NCBI RefSeq assembly: GCF_900450705.1 | Contig: NZ_UGHK01000002.1 | Coordinates: forward strand, 558,001-622,000 | Source of the DNA: Avibacterium paragallinarum | GTDB taxonomy: Bacteria; Pseudomonadota; Gammaproteobacteria; Enterobacterales; Pasteurellaceae | Length of the DNA: 64,000 nt | Direction of reading: 5' to 3' | Shown here: positions 8,928-20,580 of the stretch, one piece after another | How positions within the stretch are numbered: position 1 is the first letter of the stretch | Layout of the letters: each line of letters opens with the position of its first letter | The notes under the pieces: generated by a model | Database searches by the model: none | The model's input: the letters and a program-made list of their open reading frames with translations, nothing else | What the model was told of the DNA's origin: nothing | Made by a program: the position numbers and the translations under genes

Positions 8928-11606
8928 ATGTTAATTCCATCAAAACTTATTTGTTCTTACCGCCTACAAAATAGCGTAACCAGAACCGCTTTATTATCCT
9001 TGCTAGAACAGGCTTCAGATTATCCTTTAGTGCTGATTACCGCTCCCGCAGGTTATGGCAAAACTACGTTGATTTCCCAATGGGCAAAGGATAAACCACA
9101 TCTAGGCTGGTATTCTTTAGATGAAAGCGATAATCAAACGGAGCGGTTCGCAGGCTATTTTTGTGCGGCATTAGCGAGAGCTACCAACAACCACATTCAC
9201 AATGAAGACAACCCGCCCTATTCCAATTTGTTTTCACTGTTTAATCAGTTGTTGGTCAATCTTGCTTCCTACGAACAGCCATTTTATCTGGTGATTGATG
9301 ATTATCATTTAATTGAAAACGAAGAAATTCACGACGCATTAAAATATTGGATCAAACACCAACCGCCTGCAATGACGCTCATTTTGATTTCACGTTCTCA
9401 GCCGCCATTGAGCTTAGCCAGTTTACGAGTGCAAGAACAATTATTAGAAATTAATGCACATCAGCTGCCTTTTTCTCATCAAGAAAGTATTGCGTTTTTT
9501 CAATCTCGTTTAGAAGATCCCTTAACGGAACAAGAAATTACCGCACTTTGTGATGAGGTGGAGGGCTGGCCGACGGCGTTACAACTCATCAGCCTTTCTG
9601 CCAAACAGCAAAAAAGTACTTTACAAGATATTGCCAAACGCCTTTCCCATCATAGTTTTCACATCAATGATTACTTAAACGACGAAGTGCTTGCCCCTGT
9701 GGATAAAGCAACCAGACAATTTATTTTGCGTTGCTCCATTCTGCGTTCAATGAACGAAACTCTCGTGGCTGAAGTAACGGGCGAAACAGAGAGCCGATTT
9801 ATTTTGGAACGGCTAGAAAAACAAGGGCTATTTTTACAGCGAATGGAAAGCGATGATAATTGGTGGCGTTTTCACCCGCTTTTTGCCTCTTTCTTAGCTC
9901 ATTGTAGCCAGCGTGAGTTGGCAAATGAAATACCCGCATTGCACCAACAAGCGGCACAAGGTTGGCTCGCTCAAGGCTATGTTACCGAAGCCCTCTACCA
10001 CGCCAGCTTGTTAGAAAACAAACAATTATTGTTGCAAATTTTATCACAAAACGGCTGGCAATTATTCCACCAAGGGGAACTCAAATTATTAGAACAAAGC
10101 CTAGAACATCTTGATGATACATGGCTTGCCGCCTACCCTAATCTGGTGTTATTAAAAGCGTGGCTTGCCCAAAGCCAACATCGGCATAGTGAAGTGGCTG
10201 GCATTTTTGCCCATTTTGAGCAACAGAACATCGATCTCAGCCCTGAAAATCAAGCGGAATTTGACGTGTTGCTCGCCCAAGTCGCCATAAATTCAGGCGA
10301 TGAAAACACCGCACTTTCACTTGCCTCCAACGCATTAAATCGCCTTGCTGACAACGCCCACTATGCTAAAATTGTTGCCACCTCCATTATTGGCGAGGCG
10401 TGGCACGTTAAAGGCAATTTCGCCGATGCCATTACAATGCTGCAAAAAGCGGAAAAAATGGCTCGTCAGTATCACACCTCTCACAATGTGCTGTGGACAT
10501 TACTCCAACAATCGGAAATCTTGATCGCCCAAGGTTTTTTACAAGCGGGGTATGATATGCTCAATAAAGCGACGCTATTTGTGAAAGAAAACCACTTACA
10601 ACAAATTCCAATGTATGAGTTTTTGCTCCGTTTGAAAGGGCAAATTTTATGGGATTGGTATGATTTGGACAAAGCCGAAGCAATGGCAACCGCTGGTATT
10701 TCTGTGTTGGATAGCGAAGAAGCAAGGCTACAATGTTTGGCGATTTTATGCAAAATTTCCATTGTACGCGGGGATTTAGACAACGCCGCCCGACTGCTAG
10801 AAAAAATTACCCAACTACAAAATGCACATCATTATCACAACGATTGGAATGCCAATGCTGATCAGGTCAAAATTGTGTTATGGCAAATGACGAACGATAA
10901 CCAAGCTGCTCAAAATTGGCTAATTCAAAACCAACCACCAAGCACGGATACCAATCATTTCAGCCAAGTACAATGGCGTAATATTGCGCGGGCAAAAATG
11001 CTGATCGGCGATTATGAGGCTGCCAAAACGATTTTGGATAAATTGATCCAAACGGCGGAAAAGTTACAATTTATCAGCGACTTAAACCGAGCCTTAATTT
11101 TACGCAATCGGCTGCATTTTCTTACACATAACAAAACAGCGGCGATGGCAGATCTTCAGCTTGCTCTTGCCCTCACCAAACAAACCAACTTTATCAGTGT
11201 TTTCGTGTTGGAGGGGGAAATAATGGCACAGCAAATCCGCCAATTACTTGCCCAAAACAGCCTCGATGAATTAGTTGCTCATAAAGCTCAATTTATCTTA
11301 CGCCACATCAACCAATATTATCGACATAAATTCGCTCATTTTGATGAAGAATTTGTCGCACAATTATTAAAAAATCCGCAAGTGCCAGATTTATTAAAAA
11401 TCAGCCCCCTTACCCAACGGGAATGGCAAGTGCTAGGCTTAATTTATTCGGGATATAGCAACGACCAAATTTCAGATGAATTACAAGTTGCCACCACTAC
11501 AATTAAAACCCATATCCGCAATTTATATCAAAAATTAGGCGTAGCAAATCGTAACGAAGCCATTCAATACACAAGGGAACTTTTGCAGTTGATGGGGTAT
11601 AATTAA
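8928..11606 (+). CDS. malT: Maltotriose-responsive transcriptional activator MalT
   Basis: A STAND-class ATPase activator of 892 residues from the chosen start (E. coli MalT has 901). The start MLIPSKLICSYRL matches the conserved MalT N-terminus; an upstream in-frame ATG at 8874 would add 18 atypical residues across the MalT-box-like sequence. Visible parts are Walker A APAGYGKTTLISQW, Walker B FYLVIDDYHLIE, a long TPR-like middle region that binds maltotriose, and a C-terminal LuxR-type helix-turn-helix (LTQREWQVLGLI... TTTIKTHIRNLYQKLGV). It activates malPQ, malEFG and malK-lamB by binding MalT boxes. Confidence 0.93.
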   Translation: MLIPSKLICSYRLQNSVTRTALLSLLEQASDYPLVLITAPAGYGKTTLISQWAKDKPHLGWYSLDESDNQTERFAGYFCAALARATNNHIHNEDNPPYSNLFSLFNQLLVNLASYEQPFYLVIDDYHLIENEEIHDALKYWIKHQPPAMTLILISRSQPPLSLASLRVQEQLLEINAHQLPFSHQESIAFFQSRLEDPLTEQEITALCDEVEGWPTALQLISLSAKQQKSTLQDIAKRLSHHSFHINDYLNDEVLAPVDKATRQFILRCSILRSMNETLVAEVTGETESRFILERLEKQGLFLQRMESDDNWWRFHPLFASFLAHCSQRELANEIPALHQQAAQGWLAQGYVTEALYHASLLENKQLLLQILSQNGWQLFHQGELKLLEQSLEHLDDTWLAAYPNLVLLKAWLAQSQHRHSEVAGIFAHFEQQNIDLSPENQAEFDVLLAQVAINSGDENTALSLASNALNRLADNAHYAKIVATSIIGEAWHVKGNFADAITMLQKAEKMARQYHTSHNVLWTLLQQSEILIAQGFLQAGYDMLNKATLFVKENHLQQIPMYEFLLRLKGQILWDWYDLDKAEAMATAGISVLDSEEARLQCLAILCKISIVRGDLDNAARLLEKITQLQNAHHYHNDWNANADQVKIVLWQMTNDNQAAQNWLIQNQPPSTDTNHFSQVQWRNIARAKMLIGDYEAAKTILDKLIQTAEKLQFISDLNRALILRNRLHFLTHNKTAAMADLQLALALTKQTNFISVFVLEGEIMAQQIRQLLAQNSLDELVAHKAQFILRHINQYYRHKFAHFDEEFVAQLLKNPQVPDLLKISPLTQREWQVLGLIYSGYSNDQISDELQVATTTIKTHIRNLYQKLGVANRNEAIQYTRELLQLMGYN

Positions 11607-11640
11607 ATTAAAAACGAAAAACTACTAGAAATAACAAACC

Positions 11641-11669
11641 TTGAAATACCACTCAAAAATGGCTATATT
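11641..11669 (+). promoter_or_regulatory. Sigma-70-like promoter of the type III toxin-antitoxin locus
   Basis: TTGAAA at 11641-11646 and TATATT at 11664-11669 are separated by exactly 17 bp. The predicted start near 11676 falls immediately before the antitoxin repeats, which is the expected arrangement. Confidence 0.7.
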
Positions 11670-11675
11670 ATGTGC

Positions 11676-11794
11676 TGAGGCGTAAGCTGCCATAAGTGCT
11701 ATTTAATCGGGCGTAAGCTGCCATAAGTGCTACTTAATTAGGTGCAAGCTACCACAAGTGCTGAAAAAAGATGCCTAATCGGCATCTTTTTTTT
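11676..11794 (+). ncRNA. toxI: Type III antitoxin RNA (ToxI-like) repeat array
   Basis: Three tandem repeats with a strict 31-bp period start at 11680, 11711 and 11742. The conserved core reads GCGTAAGCTGCCATAAGTGC in the first two copies and GTGCAAGCTACCACAAGTGC in the third, which is cut short by the terminator. The array follows a good promoter and ends in an intrinsic terminator directly before a ToxN/AbiQ-like gene. That is the defining layout of type III systems, in which each repeat is cut out by the toxin and folds into a pseudoknot that inhibits it. The pseudoknot is inferred, not shown. Confidence 0.8.
11764..11794 (+). terminator. Intrinsic terminator between antitoxin RNA and toxin gene
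   Basis: The stem GATGCC (11770-11775) pairs with GGCATC (11781-11786), extended by A6 against T8. In known toxIN operons a leaky terminator here sets the antitoxin-to-toxin ratio. Confidence 0.85.
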
Positions 11795-11822
11795 GCACAG
11801 TATTTTCATTGGGGAAATGGTT

Positions 11823-12305
11823 ATGAGTGATAGATTAAAATTATATCGTGTAACAGATCACTATCTTGATTTTTTAAGAGAAATTGAACCGAAAATTCCA
11901 GCCAATAAAGATAATGGAAAAAAGCGACCTTTTGTCGGTATAGTCCTTTCCATTAACGGTATAAAATATATTGCCCCTTTATCTTCTAAAATTTGTAAAA
12001 GTCAAAGTGATTTTAAGGTAAAAAGCAGTGGTGAACAAAAGGCAAGTATTCGCTTTGCTTATATGTTCCCTATTGTTGATAGTGCTTTAATTGAGATTGA
12101 TTATACCAAAGAATTTGAGATAGATTTAAAATATACAGCGTTACTCATCAAAGAAGATTTATATATCAATCAACATAAAGCCCGCATTTACGAGATCGCA
12201 ACCAAAACATATACCAATGCAATTACAAAACGTTTTGGCTTTGAGAAATTTTGTTGCAACTTTGCAAAATTAGAAGAAAAGCACAGAGATTATGAAACGC
12301 AGTAA
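11823..12305 (+). CDS. toxN: Type III toxin, ToxN/AbiQ family endoribonuclease
   Basis: A protein of 160 residues from the ATG at 11823, which has GGGGA seven bases upstream; an ATG two codons earlier is possible. The opening LKLYRVTDHYLDFLR, the block FVGIVLSINGIKYIAPLSS and the ending CNFAKLEEKHRDYE match the ToxN/AbiQ pattern. This family comprises RNases held inactive by a repeat RNA and released during phage infection to abort growth. The upstream ORF extension would run through the terminator and is rejected. The gene is AT-rich relative to malT and lies as an insert between malT and malG, which suggests horizontal acquisition. I identify the family from recalled motifs and from the array next to it. 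Confidence 0.85.
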   Translation: MSDRLKLYRVTDHYLDFLREIEPKIPANKDNGKKRPFVGIVLSINGIKYIAPLSSKICKSQSDFKVKSSGEQKASIRFAYMFPIVDSALIEIDYTKEFEIDLKYTALLIKEDLYINQHKARIYEIATKTYTNAITKRFGFEKFCCNFAKLEEKHRDYETQ

Positions 12306-12403
12306 AAATTACTTTAGTGCATTATAATCTTCTTCCCCTCCACCACTATCAGCAAAGTCAGAAATGGTTTTAACTCTCTTTAATCATATTTTACAGGCTT
12401 AAA

Positions 12404-12437
12404 AATCACGCCCTACAAGTGTTAAGAGCGTGATTTA
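12404..12437. terminator. Inverted repeat between toxN and malG (probable terminator)
   Basis: AAATCACGC at 12404-12412 pairs with GCGTGATTT at 12429-12437 across a 16-base loop, between two convergent genes. The rest of the 12306-12495 gap holds an uptake signal and no gene I can support. Confidence 0.55.
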
Positions 12438-12495
12438 TCATTCAAAGTGCGGTCAGATTTTCGCTATTTTTTTACTTTTTCTTCCCCCTCAGGAA

Positions 12496-13386
12496 TTAAC
12501 CTTTTACACCGCCTGCGGTTAATCCGCCAACTAGCCAACGTTGGGCGAGTAGGAAGACGGCGGTGATAGGGATAGCGGAAAGGACGGCTGCGGCGGCGAA
12601 ATCGCCCCATAGGTAATTTTGTGGATAAAGATATTGTTGCATACCCACGGCGAGGGTGTAGCTTTCCACATCACGCAAAAGTAACGAGGCGATTGGCACT
12701 TCTGTAATGGCAGCGATGAAAGATAAAATAAACACCACTGCCAAAATCGGTACGGAAAGAGGAAGCAAGATTAAGCGGAATGCCTGCCACGGGGTTGCAC
12801 CGTCTAATTCTGCAGCTTCTTCTAATGAGCCGTCGATAGTTTCAAAATAGCCTTTGATCGTCCAAACGTGCAATGCGATACCACCAAGATAGGCGAAGAT
12901 CACGCCAGCGTGAGTGTTTAACCCCAGAAATGGGATATATTGCCCTAGGCGATCAAACAAGGCATATAAGGCGACAAGGGATAACACCGCAGGGAACATT
13001 TGGAAAATCAGCATTCCTTGCAATAGCGTTTTTTTGCCTTTGAATTTCATTCTTGCAAAGGCGTAAGCACAAGTGGTTGAAAGTGCAACAATTCCCACTG
13101 AAGTCAGCGTTGCGACTTTCACCGAGTTCCAAAGCCAAAGTAATACGGGAAACGGCGGTGGGGTGATAGTGCCATCGGAATGCACCACATCAAACCCGAG
13201 GGCGAGTTTCCAGTGTTCCCAAGAGATTTCGTGTGGAATAATATCTCCAAGTGCCAAATTCCCTGGACGTAAAGAAATGCCAACCACCATTAATAGCGGA
13301 AACATTATTAAAGCGATAAAGGCAATTAAAAATAAATGGGTTGCCCATAGGCGATAGCGTAAGGATTTTGCTTGAACAATAGCCAT
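12496..13386 (-). CDS. malG: Maltose/maltodextrin ABC transporter permease MalG
   Basis: An inner-membrane permease of 296 residues, the same length as E. coli MalG. It has six predicted transmembrane segments and the EAA loop [17 protein letters not shown]... PLSVPIL, which contacts MalK. The C-terminus ends LTAGGVKG like enterobacterial MalG. It is the last gene of malE-malF-malG, 8 bp after malF. Confidence 0.95.
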   Translation of the reverse strand: MAIVQAKSLRYRLWATHLFLIAFIALIMFPLLMVVGISLRPGNLALGDIIPHEISWEHWKLALGFDVVHSDGTITPPPFPVLLWLWNSVKVATLTSVGIVALSTTCAYAFARMKFKGKKTLLQGMLIFQMFPAVLSLVALYALFDRLGQYIPFLGLNTHAGVIFAYLGGIALHVWTIKGYFETIDGSLEEAAELDGATPWQAFRLILLPLSVPILAVVFILSFIAAITEVPIASLLLRDVESYTLAVGMQQYLYPQNYLWGDFAAAAVLSAIPITAVFLLAQRWLVGGLTAGGVKG

Positions 13387-13394
13387 AATTCCTC

Positions 13395-14951
13395 CTAGTC
13401 AAATTTCATTTTTGTGGCTTTGATATTTAATAAAGCAAGCCCTGCGACTAATAAGAAAATGAGGGTTGCAATGGCAGCGGCTAGCCCGAAATCTTGGCTT
13501 CCGCCACCCTCAAATGCGATTCGGTAAGTATAGCTGACTAAAAGATCAGTATGTCCTGCTGGGGTGGTTGTGCCAATCATATCTGGTCGCCCATTGGTTA
13601 ATAATTGAATTAGCACAAAATTGTTAAAATTAAAGGCGAACGAGGCGATCATTAAGGGAGTTAGCGGTTTTAACAATAATGGCACAGTAATTTTGCTAAA
13701 ATTTTGCCAAGTGGACGCCCCGTCCATTGCGGAGGCTTCATACAAATCTTGCGGTATGGCTTTTAATAATCCCATACATAAGATCATCATATAAGGATAG
13801 CCCAGCCAAGTATTTACAATTAAAATCATCACTTTAGCCAAGAACGGATCATTAAACCATTCAGGGCGAATGCCAAAAAGCTGATGCAAGATCATATTGA
13901 TTTCGCCAAAGCTCTGATTAAATAAGCCTTTGAAAATTAAAATCGAAATAAAAGCGGGAACGGCATAGGGCAAAATTAATAAAAGACGATAAACCGCTTT
14001 GCCTTTTAAGGCTTCCCACTGCACGAGGCTGGCGAAAATCATTCCTAAGATCACTGTAAAAATCACCGTCAGCACAGAAAATACAATCGTCCAGATAAAA
14101 ATTTGGATAAACGGCTTTTGAATGCCCTCATCGGTGAAAATTTTAATAAAATTGCTGAAGCCGATGGAAACGGTGAAACCGGGTTCAAGGGTTTCTTTCA
14201 GCCAGTTGCCTTGTGCATCAATTTGTTGGAAAAAGCCCGTGTCAAAATTGGCAGCATAGCGTTTGCCGTTTTCGTTATTAACGAGCTGATGTGTCGCTTC
14301 GTCATAATGATAGCGAGGACTTTGGGCTGAAAACTGGCGTAATGAACTCATTGTTAATGATGAGCCATTCGGTAAAATTAAGGTCATCGCTTGCAAGGCT
14401 TGGCGATTCTGGGTGATAGTTTTCAGCGGGGCAGTACTGATGTCAGGCAGATCTTGTTGCGTTAAATTGACTTGTGCAGGGGCTAACGGTACGGGTTCGG
14501 AAAGAAAATATTCTCCGTTATGCGATAAGCCAATTTGATATTTTCCTTCAGTTTGTGGGTAGAGCTTGAAATCATATTTTTCGCCAGATAAATATTTCTG
14601 GGTGGTTAAAACGTTTAACGCACGCTCAAATGAAAGCTGGTTAGTGCTGCTATAATTGGTGAACGCAATGGCGATGGTTGCCACCAGCGGAAACAGAATA
14701 AAGATGATCATTCCTGTGATCCCAGGGTAAACATATCGCCACGAATAGGCTTTCGGGCTGCTAAAAATATAACCCCCAGAAGTGAGAATCACGAGGGTTA
14801 AAATCGCAAAAAGATACTCGCCTTGGGAATACATCAGCATTACAGCGTAAAAATCCAAGAGCAAAATGGCAAGGATTAGGCTGTATCTGACAAAACCTCG
14901 TTGCTTCAGCTTGGGGGTTAAAACAGGATTGGGGCTTAAAAATGATCGCAT
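13395..14951 (-). CDS. malF: Maltose/maltodextrin ABC transporter permease MalF
   Basis: An inner-membrane permease of about 518 residues (E. coli MalF has 514). N-terminal transmembrane helices precede the large periplasmic P2 domain (about residues 90-280) characteristic of MalF, followed by the permease core with EAA loop [21 protein letters not shown] chose the ATG at 14951 (MRSFLSPN), preceded by TGAGGTG. A TTG four codons upstream is open but less likely. Confidence 0.95.
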   Translation of the reverse strand: MRSFLSPNPVLTPKLKQRGFVRYSLILAILLLDFYAVMLMYSQGEYLFAILTLVILTSGGYIFSSPKAYSWRYVYPGITGMIIFILFPLVATIAIAFTNYSSTNQLSFERALNVLTTQKYLSGEKYDFKLYPQTEGKYQIGLSHNGEYFLSEPVPLAPAQVNLTQQDLPDISTAPLKTITQNRQALQAMTLILPNGSSLTMSSLRQFSAQSPRYHYDEATHQLVNNENGKRYAANFDTGFFQQIDAQGNWLKETLEPGFTVSIGFSNFIKIFTDEGIQKPFIQIFIWTIVFSVLTVIFTVILGMIFASLVQWEALKGKAVYRLLLILPYAVPAFISILIFKGLFNQSFGEINMILHQLFGIRPEWFNDPFLAKVMILIVNTWLGYPYMMILCMGLLKAIPQDLYEASAMDGASTWQNFSKITVPLLLKPLTPLMIASFAFNFNNFVLIQLLTNGRPDMIGTTTPAGHTDLLVSYTYRIAFEGGGSQDFGLAAAIATLIFLLVAGLALLNIKATKMKFD

Positions 14952-15005
14952 ACTACACCTCAAAAAAATGTGAAAAAAAGCACCGCACTTTTAGCTATAG
15001 ACAAA

Positions 15006-15021
15006 AGGGGGAAATTCCCCT
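15006..15021 (-). terminator. Small hairpin with T-tract between malE and malF
   Basis: On the malE-malF transcript strand, AGGGG and CCCCC flank a short loop and are followed by TTTTG. In E. coli the malE-malF gap also carries hairpins, and these help make MalE far more abundant than MalF. A similar attenuating role is inferred. An uptake signal lies beside it. Confidence 0.45.
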
Positions 15022-15025
15022 CAAA

Positions 15026-16228
15026 TTATTGCTGTTTTAAAATTCTTGCTCGTGCGTCATCTAGGGCTTGTTGTACCGTTTGACGACCATTCACCGCATT
15101 AGTAATCGCACTGCGTTCAGCGTACCAAAAGGCGGACATTTGCGGAATGTTCGGCATAATTTCTCCGTTTTCCGCATTCGTCATCGTGGCAGCAATGCGA
15201 GGATCAACAGCGAGCTTAGCTTGGTAAGATTTCAATGCCACCGCACCCAATGGTTTATCTTTATTCACAGTGGCTAACCCTTCGTCTGTTAAAAGATAAT
15301 TTTCTAAAAACTCAATAGCGAGATCCTGATTTGGGCTTGCGGCATTGATCGCGGCACTTAATACCCCCACAAATGGTTTAGATGGGTTACCATTGAGGGT
15401 AGGCAATACTGCCACGCCATAATTGATCCCACTTTTTTCAATGTTGCCCCACGACCAAGGTCCGTTGATGGTTAAGGCCGTTTCCCCTTTGTTGAAGCTA
15501 GCTTCCGCAACGGAATAGTCCATATCAGGATTGATCACCTTGCTTTTCACCAAATCCACGACAAATTGTAATCCTTGTTGCGAACCTGCGTTATTCACGC
15601 CGATGTCTTGCGGGTTGTAGCGTCCATTGTCAAATTTGAATGCATAGCCTCCATTGGCAGCAACTACTGGCCAAGTGAAATAAGGCTCTGCAAGATTCCA
15701 CATAATGGCATTTTTCCCCTGTGCTTTTAGGGTTTTATCCAATTCGCGGATTTCTTCCCAAGTGCGAGGTGGCGATTTGATCAGGTCTTTGTTGTAGATT
15801 AATGAAAGGGATTCAATCGCCACAGGGTAAGAGATCACTTTGCCGTTATAGGTTTGTGCGTCCCACACGAAATCGGCAAATTTTTCTTTAAAGTCAGGGC
15901 TAGGGTGCAATTCGGCTAACAATCCTGCTTGTGCATAGCCACCAAAGCGATCGTGTGCCCAGAAAATGATGTCGGGTCCATCGCCTGTTGCGGCAACTTG
16001 TGGGAATTTTTCTTCTAGTTTATCAGGGTGTTCTACTAACACGGGAATGCCTGTATCCGCTTCAAATTTTTTCCCAACTTCAGCCAAGCCGTTATAGCCT
16101 TTGTCGCCGTTGATCCAAATCACCAGTTTTCCTTCGCTCATTTTCGCCATTACCGCCCCTGAGAAAACAAGGCTGGCAATGGTGCTTAGGGTGAAAGTCA
16201 ATAAGGTTTTTTTCATCACTTTTTTCAT
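15026..16228 (-). CDS. malE: Periplasmic maltose/maltodextrin-binding protein
   Basis: A 400-residue extracellular solute-binding protein (family 1). The signal peptide is residues 1-28 ([23 protein letters not shown]), cleaved after AMA-like residues. The mature protein begins [19 protein letters not shown], nearly the textbook MalE start. The tail [17 protein letters not shown] is also MalE-like. It delivers maltodextrins to MalFGK2. First gene of malE-F-G, divergent from malK-lamB. Confidence 0.95.
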   Translation of the reverse strand: MKKVMKKTLLTFTLSTIASLVFSGAVMAKMSEGKLVIWINGDKGYNGLAEVGKKFEADTGIPVLVEHPDKLEEKFPQVAATGDGPDIIFWAHDRFGGYAQAGLLAELHPSPDFKEKFADFVWDAQTYNGKVISYPVAIESLSLIYNKDLIKSPPRTWEEIRELDKTLKAQGKNAIMWNLAEPYFTWPVVAANGGYAFKFDNGRYNPQDIGVNNAGSQQGLQFVVDLVKSKVINPDMDYSVAEASFNKGETALTINGPWSWGNIEKSGINYGVAVLPTLNGNPSKPFVGVLSAAINAASPNQDLAIEFLENYLLTDEGLATVNKDKPLGAVALKSYQAKLAVDPRIAATMTNAENGEIMPNIPQMSAFWYAERSAITNAVNGRQTVQQALDDARARILKQQ

Positions 16229-16300
16229 AATACTACGCTCCTGATTGTGAGTGGGTAATAAGGATTACTGCTTCATTATGCGTAAATTTTACAATTTGTT

Positions 16301-16322
16301 ATCCTCCCCCCATCTCCTCCTT
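16301..16322. promoter_or_regulatory. Paired MalT-box-like sites upstream of malE
   Basis: On the malE strand this reads as two adjoining purine-rich boxes, AGGAGGAG and GGGGGGAGGAT. Both resemble the MalT consensus, and they lie about 75-95 bp from the malE start codon, as in the E. coli malE promoter. Confidence 0.6.
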
Positions 16323-16361
16323 TTAAAAAATCAGCCTGTTCTGACAAGTTTTTTCTATTTC

Positions 16362-16377
16362 TGTGAGCAAGCTCACA
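16362..16377. promoter_or_regulatory. CRP site 1, malE/malK intergenic region
   Basis: TGTGAGCAAGCTCACA is a perfect CRP palindrome (TGTGA-N6-TCACA). It lies between the two divergent MalT-box groups, which is the arrangement of the E. coli malEK control region. Confidence 0.8.
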
Positions 16378-16394
16378 AAAATGAAAGAAGAAAA

Positions 16395-16410
16395 TGTGAT
16401 CGCTATCACA
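16395..16410. promoter_or_regulatory. CRP site 2, malE/malK intergenic region
   Basis: TGTGATCGCTATCACA, a second perfect CRP palindrome, has its centre 33 bp (about three helical turns) from site 1, so CRP dimers would face the same side of the DNA. Confidence 0.8.
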
Positions 16411-16490
16411 AAAGCTCGCCAAATTGTCCTTTTCAACACACAACATCATTTTCAGCCGATTTTTTCATCTAATCCTTAAAAAAATCCGTC

Positions 16491-16498
16491 AAGGAGGA
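16491..16498 (+). promoter_or_regulatory. MalT-box-like site upstream of malK
   Basis: AAGGAGGAT on the malK strand lies about 85 bp before the malK start codon and mirrors the malE boxes. Confidence 0.5.
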
Positions 16499-16581
16499 TT
16501 TTTTTTATAAATGAATAGGGGAAGATACGGCACATTGAATTATCCTAAGCTTTCGGATAAAAATGCAAAACGAGGTTAAAT

Positions 16582-17700
16582 ATGGCAAAGGTATCCTTAC
16601 GCAATGTGGGTAAATCCTACGGCAATGTACAGATTTCAACGGACATTAATTTAGAAATTGATGAAGGCGAATTTGTCGTTTTTGTTGGACCTTCTGGCTG
16701 TGGAAAATCCACCTTACTTAGAATGATCGCAGGGCTTGAAGACATCAGCACAGGGGATTTATACATCGGCGAAAAAAGAATGAATGATGTGCCGCCAGCC
16801 AAAAGAGGCATAGGAATGGTGTTTCAATCTTACGCCCTCTACCCTCATTTGAATGTGGCGGAAAATATGTCTTTCGGCTTAAAACTGGCTGGGGTGAGCA
16901 AAGCGGAACGTGAGGCTCGGGTAAATCAAGTGGCAGAAGTGTTACAACTTGCCCATTTGCTCGATCGCAAGCCGAAAGCCTTATCGGGCGGTCAGCGACA
17001 ACGGGTGGCGATTGGCAGAACTCTCGTTTCTCAGCCTGAAGTCTTTTTACTTGATGAACCCCTTTCTAATCTTGATGCCGCATTACGCGTACAAATGCGG
17101 GTGGAAATTTCCAAATTACACAAAAAATTGAACCGCACTATGATTTACGTTACCCACGATCAAGTGGAGGCGATGACCCTTGCCGATAAAATCGTGGTGC
17201 TAAAAGCAGGCGGCATCGCACAAGTTGGCAAACCGCTTGAGCTGTATCATTATCCTGCTAATCGTTTTGTCGCTGGGTTTATCGGCTCGCCTAAAATGAA
17301 TTTCCTCCCTGTTAAAGTTACAGGTGTAGAGCCAGAGCGAGTTCGGGTGGAATTGCCCGATGCCAATCATCACAACTTTTGGATTCCCGTTCTCGCTAGT
17401 GGGGTGAAAGTGGGCGATAACCTCTCCCTTGGCATTCGTCCTGAACACCTTGTTCCTTCTGAAAACGCACAGGTTACTCTGCGAGGCAAAGTGCAAGTGG
17501 TGGAACTGCTGGGCTATGAAACCCAAATCCATCTTGAAATCCCTGAAATCAAACAGCCAACCTTGGTCTATCGACAAAATGATGTGGTGTTGATTGATGA
17601 GGGGGCAGAATTTGATATTGGGATCGTGCCAGAGCGTTGTCATTTATTCAAAGAAAACGGGGTGGCTTGTCCAAGGCTTTTTAAAGAAAAAGGGGTGTAA
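16582..17700 (+). CDS. malK: Maltose/maltodextrin ABC transporter ATPase MalK
   Basis: A 372-residue ATPase (E. coli MalK has 371). Walker A is GPSGCGKST, the signature [13 protein letters not shown] and Walker [14 protein letters not shown]; the switch histidine is in VTHDQ. The regulatory TOBE-type C-terminal domain binds MalT and enzyme IIA-Glc in E. coli. It starts the malK-lamB-malM unit. The gene is intact, so import across the inner membrane should work even though lamB is broken. Confidence 0.95.
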   Translation: MAKVSLRNVGKSYGNVQISTDINLEIDEGEFVVFVGPSGCGKSTLLRMIAGLEDISTGDLYIGEKRMNDVPPAKRGIGMVFQSYALYPHLNVAENMSFGLKLAGVSKAEREARVNQVAEVLQLAHLLDRKPKALSGGQRQRVAIGRTLVSQPEVFLLDEPLSNLDAALRVQMRVEISKLHKKLNRTMIYVTHDQVEAMTLADKIVVLKAGGIAQVGKPLELYHYPANRFVAGFIGSPKMNFLPVKVTGVEPERVRVELPDANHHNFWIPVLASGVKVGDNLSLGIRPEHLVPSENAQVTLRGKVQVVELLGYETQIHLEIPEIKQPTLVYRQNDVVLIDEGAEFDIGIVPERCHLFKENGVACPRLFKEKGV

Positions 17701-19022
<1,322 letters not shown>

Positions 19023-19165
19023 TGCCAACCACGGAATGGATCTCAGATTCAGGCAACCCATAAGTAAATCATAGGACAAGGCAAGCAAAAAAACTGGCTT
19101 AAAAAACCACCGCACTTTTGCTTGCATCTTCAACAACACAATGGCTTTCTTCTTGTGAGGTAACA

Positions 19166-19183
19166 ATGAAATTAACCAAAAAA
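19166..19183 (+). pseudogene. First six codons of the gene after lamB (probably malM), cut by IS copy 2
   Basis: GTGAGGT and an ATG begin MKLTKK, and the IS3 element starts directly after, creating a stop. In enterobacteria lamB is followed by malM, a periplasmic protein with a basic start. No continuation exists beyond the IS, so the rest of the gene is gone from this locus. The name malM is inferred from order only. The interval 19023-19165 holds an uptake signal and nothing else I can identify. Confidence 0.55.
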
Positions 19184-19240
19184 TGATCTGCACCCCAAAA
19201 GTTAGACTAAACAACCAACTGATTAAGGTGCAGATTTTTT

Positions 19241-19750
19241 ATGACTAAATATACTCAACGTTTCAAACAACAAGTGCTCGACTTTTATCATCAAAATGGA
19301 AAAAACCGTTCGCTTACTCGCCAGTATTTTCAGCTTCCCCAAAGCACGTTAGCACGTTGGATTGCGAAATTTAATCATAATGGAATCAATGGATTAGCTG
19401 TGTTAGGTAAAAAACGATGTTATTCTGTTGAGTTTAAATTAAAGGTTATTCAAGCTATCAAAAAAGGCCAGTGCTCCGCTGAAGCCGCCTGCTTTCGCTT
19501 TGATATCCCCAGTTCAGGGATAATTAGTCAATGGTTGCAACGCTTTGAAAAACAAGGTATAGATGGGTTATTACTCAAACCTAAAGGTCGTCCAAGTATG
19601 AAACTCAACTCACCTAAAATGCCACCAACGCCCAAAACAGAAGAAGAACGCTTGCGTTACCGAATTTTGGAATTAGAAGCGGAGAATGCAATGCTAAAAA
19701 AGTTGCAGGAACTCAACCAACAAAAAATGCAGAAAAAGCCGTCATCGTAA
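19241..19750 (+). CDS. IS3-family transposase OrfA (copy 2)
   Basis: A 169-residue DNA-binding OrfA with two helix-turn-helix segments and a terminal zipper-like stretch, identical in sequence to the copy 1 protein. It contains the slippery heptamer at 19696-19702. Confidence 0.9.
   Translation: MTKYTQRFKQQVLDFYHQNGKNRSLTRQYFQLPQSTLARWIAKFNHNGINGLAVLGKKRCYSVEFKLKVIQAIKKGQCSAEAACFRFDIPSSGIISQWLQRFEKQGIDGLLLKPKGRPSMKLNSPKMPPTPKTEEERLRYRILELEAENAMLKKLQELNQQKMQKKPSS
19696..19702 (+). other. Programmed -1 frameshift site of IS3 orfAB
   Basis: A-AAA-AAG sits in the correct phase: the zero-frame codons are AAA AAG. After a -1 slip the reading continues without stops into orfB ([20 protein letters not shown]...). 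This is the standard IS3 device for making the OrfAB transposase. Confidence 0.8.
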
Positions 19751-19761
19751 ATGCCTTACGC

Positions 19762-20580
19762 TTGCGTTTCCCGTTGGAATTGTTACTCAGGCTAATCGGA
19801 TTGGCACGCAGTTCGTTCTTTTATCATCTCAAGCCAAAGTCGGATAAAAATGTAGCGATTTCACAGAAAATAGAGGAAATTTATCGCAAAAATGACGAAA
19901 ATTATGGTTATCGTCGAATTACCTTGGAATTAAGGAAATACTTGATTATCAACCACAAAAGGGGGCAAGCGATAATGCAACGTTTGGGGTTAAAAGGAAA
20001 AAGTAAGCAGAAAAAATATCGTTCTTACCAAGGCAAAGTGGGACACATTGCCGATAATCTGTTGCAACGGGATTTTACGGCAACGATGCCGAATGAGAAG
20101 TGGGTAACGGATATCACCGAGTTCAAATGTGCGGAAGGCAAAGTGTATTTATCGCCGATTAAAGACTTGTTTAATAACGAAATTATTGCTTATGATGTGG
20201 CGAGAAGTCCGAATTTTGAGCAGATAACCAGAATGTTGACCCAGGCGGTGAACCGATTAGCGGGGGAAAAACCGATACTGCATTCCGACCAAGGATGGCA
20301 GTATCAAATGATGGGTTATCGGGAGATATTGAAAAAACACGGTATTACGCAAAGTATGTCGAGAAAAGGTAATTGCCTTGATAATGGTGCGATGGAAAGC
20401 TTTTTCGGGCGATTGAAGACGGAATGTTACTTTGGCAAGCGGTTTGAAACCTTTGAACAGCTTGAAAAAGTGATTCACGAGTACATTCATTACTACAACA
20501 ATGAGCGTATTCAAGTGAAGCTCAAAGGACTAAGCCCTGTGGAATACAGAACTCAGTCCTTGAATGAAATTAGAATATAG
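19762..20580 (+). CDS. IS3-family transposase OrfB (copy 2)
   Basis: The catalytic DDE part with [21 protein letters not shown] and the distal [18 protein letters not shown]. The frame is open upstream of this start to the frameshift site, so the natural product is the OrfAB fusion. It carries Asn at HYYNNERIQ where copies 1 and 3 carry Asp. Confidence 0.9.
   Translation: MRFPLELLLRLIGLARSSFFYHLKPKSDKNVAISQKIEEIYRKNDENYGYRRITLELRKYLIINHKRGQAIMQRLGLKGKSKQKKYRSYQGKVGHIADNLLQRDFTATMPNEKWVTDITEFKCAEGKVYLSPIKDLFNNEIIAYDVARSPNFEQITRMLTQAVNRLAGEKPILHSDQGWQYQMMGYREILKKHGITQSMSRKGNCLDNGAMESFFGRLKTECYFGKRFETFEQLEKVIHEYIHYYNNERIQVKLKGLSPVEYRTQSLNEIRI

Noticed and set aside
11680-11762. Short tandem repeats that could suggest a CRISPR array
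   Set aside because: Repeats follow one another with a 31-bp period and no unique spacers, no cas genes are near, and promoter, terminator and toxin gene fit a type III antitoxin RNA.
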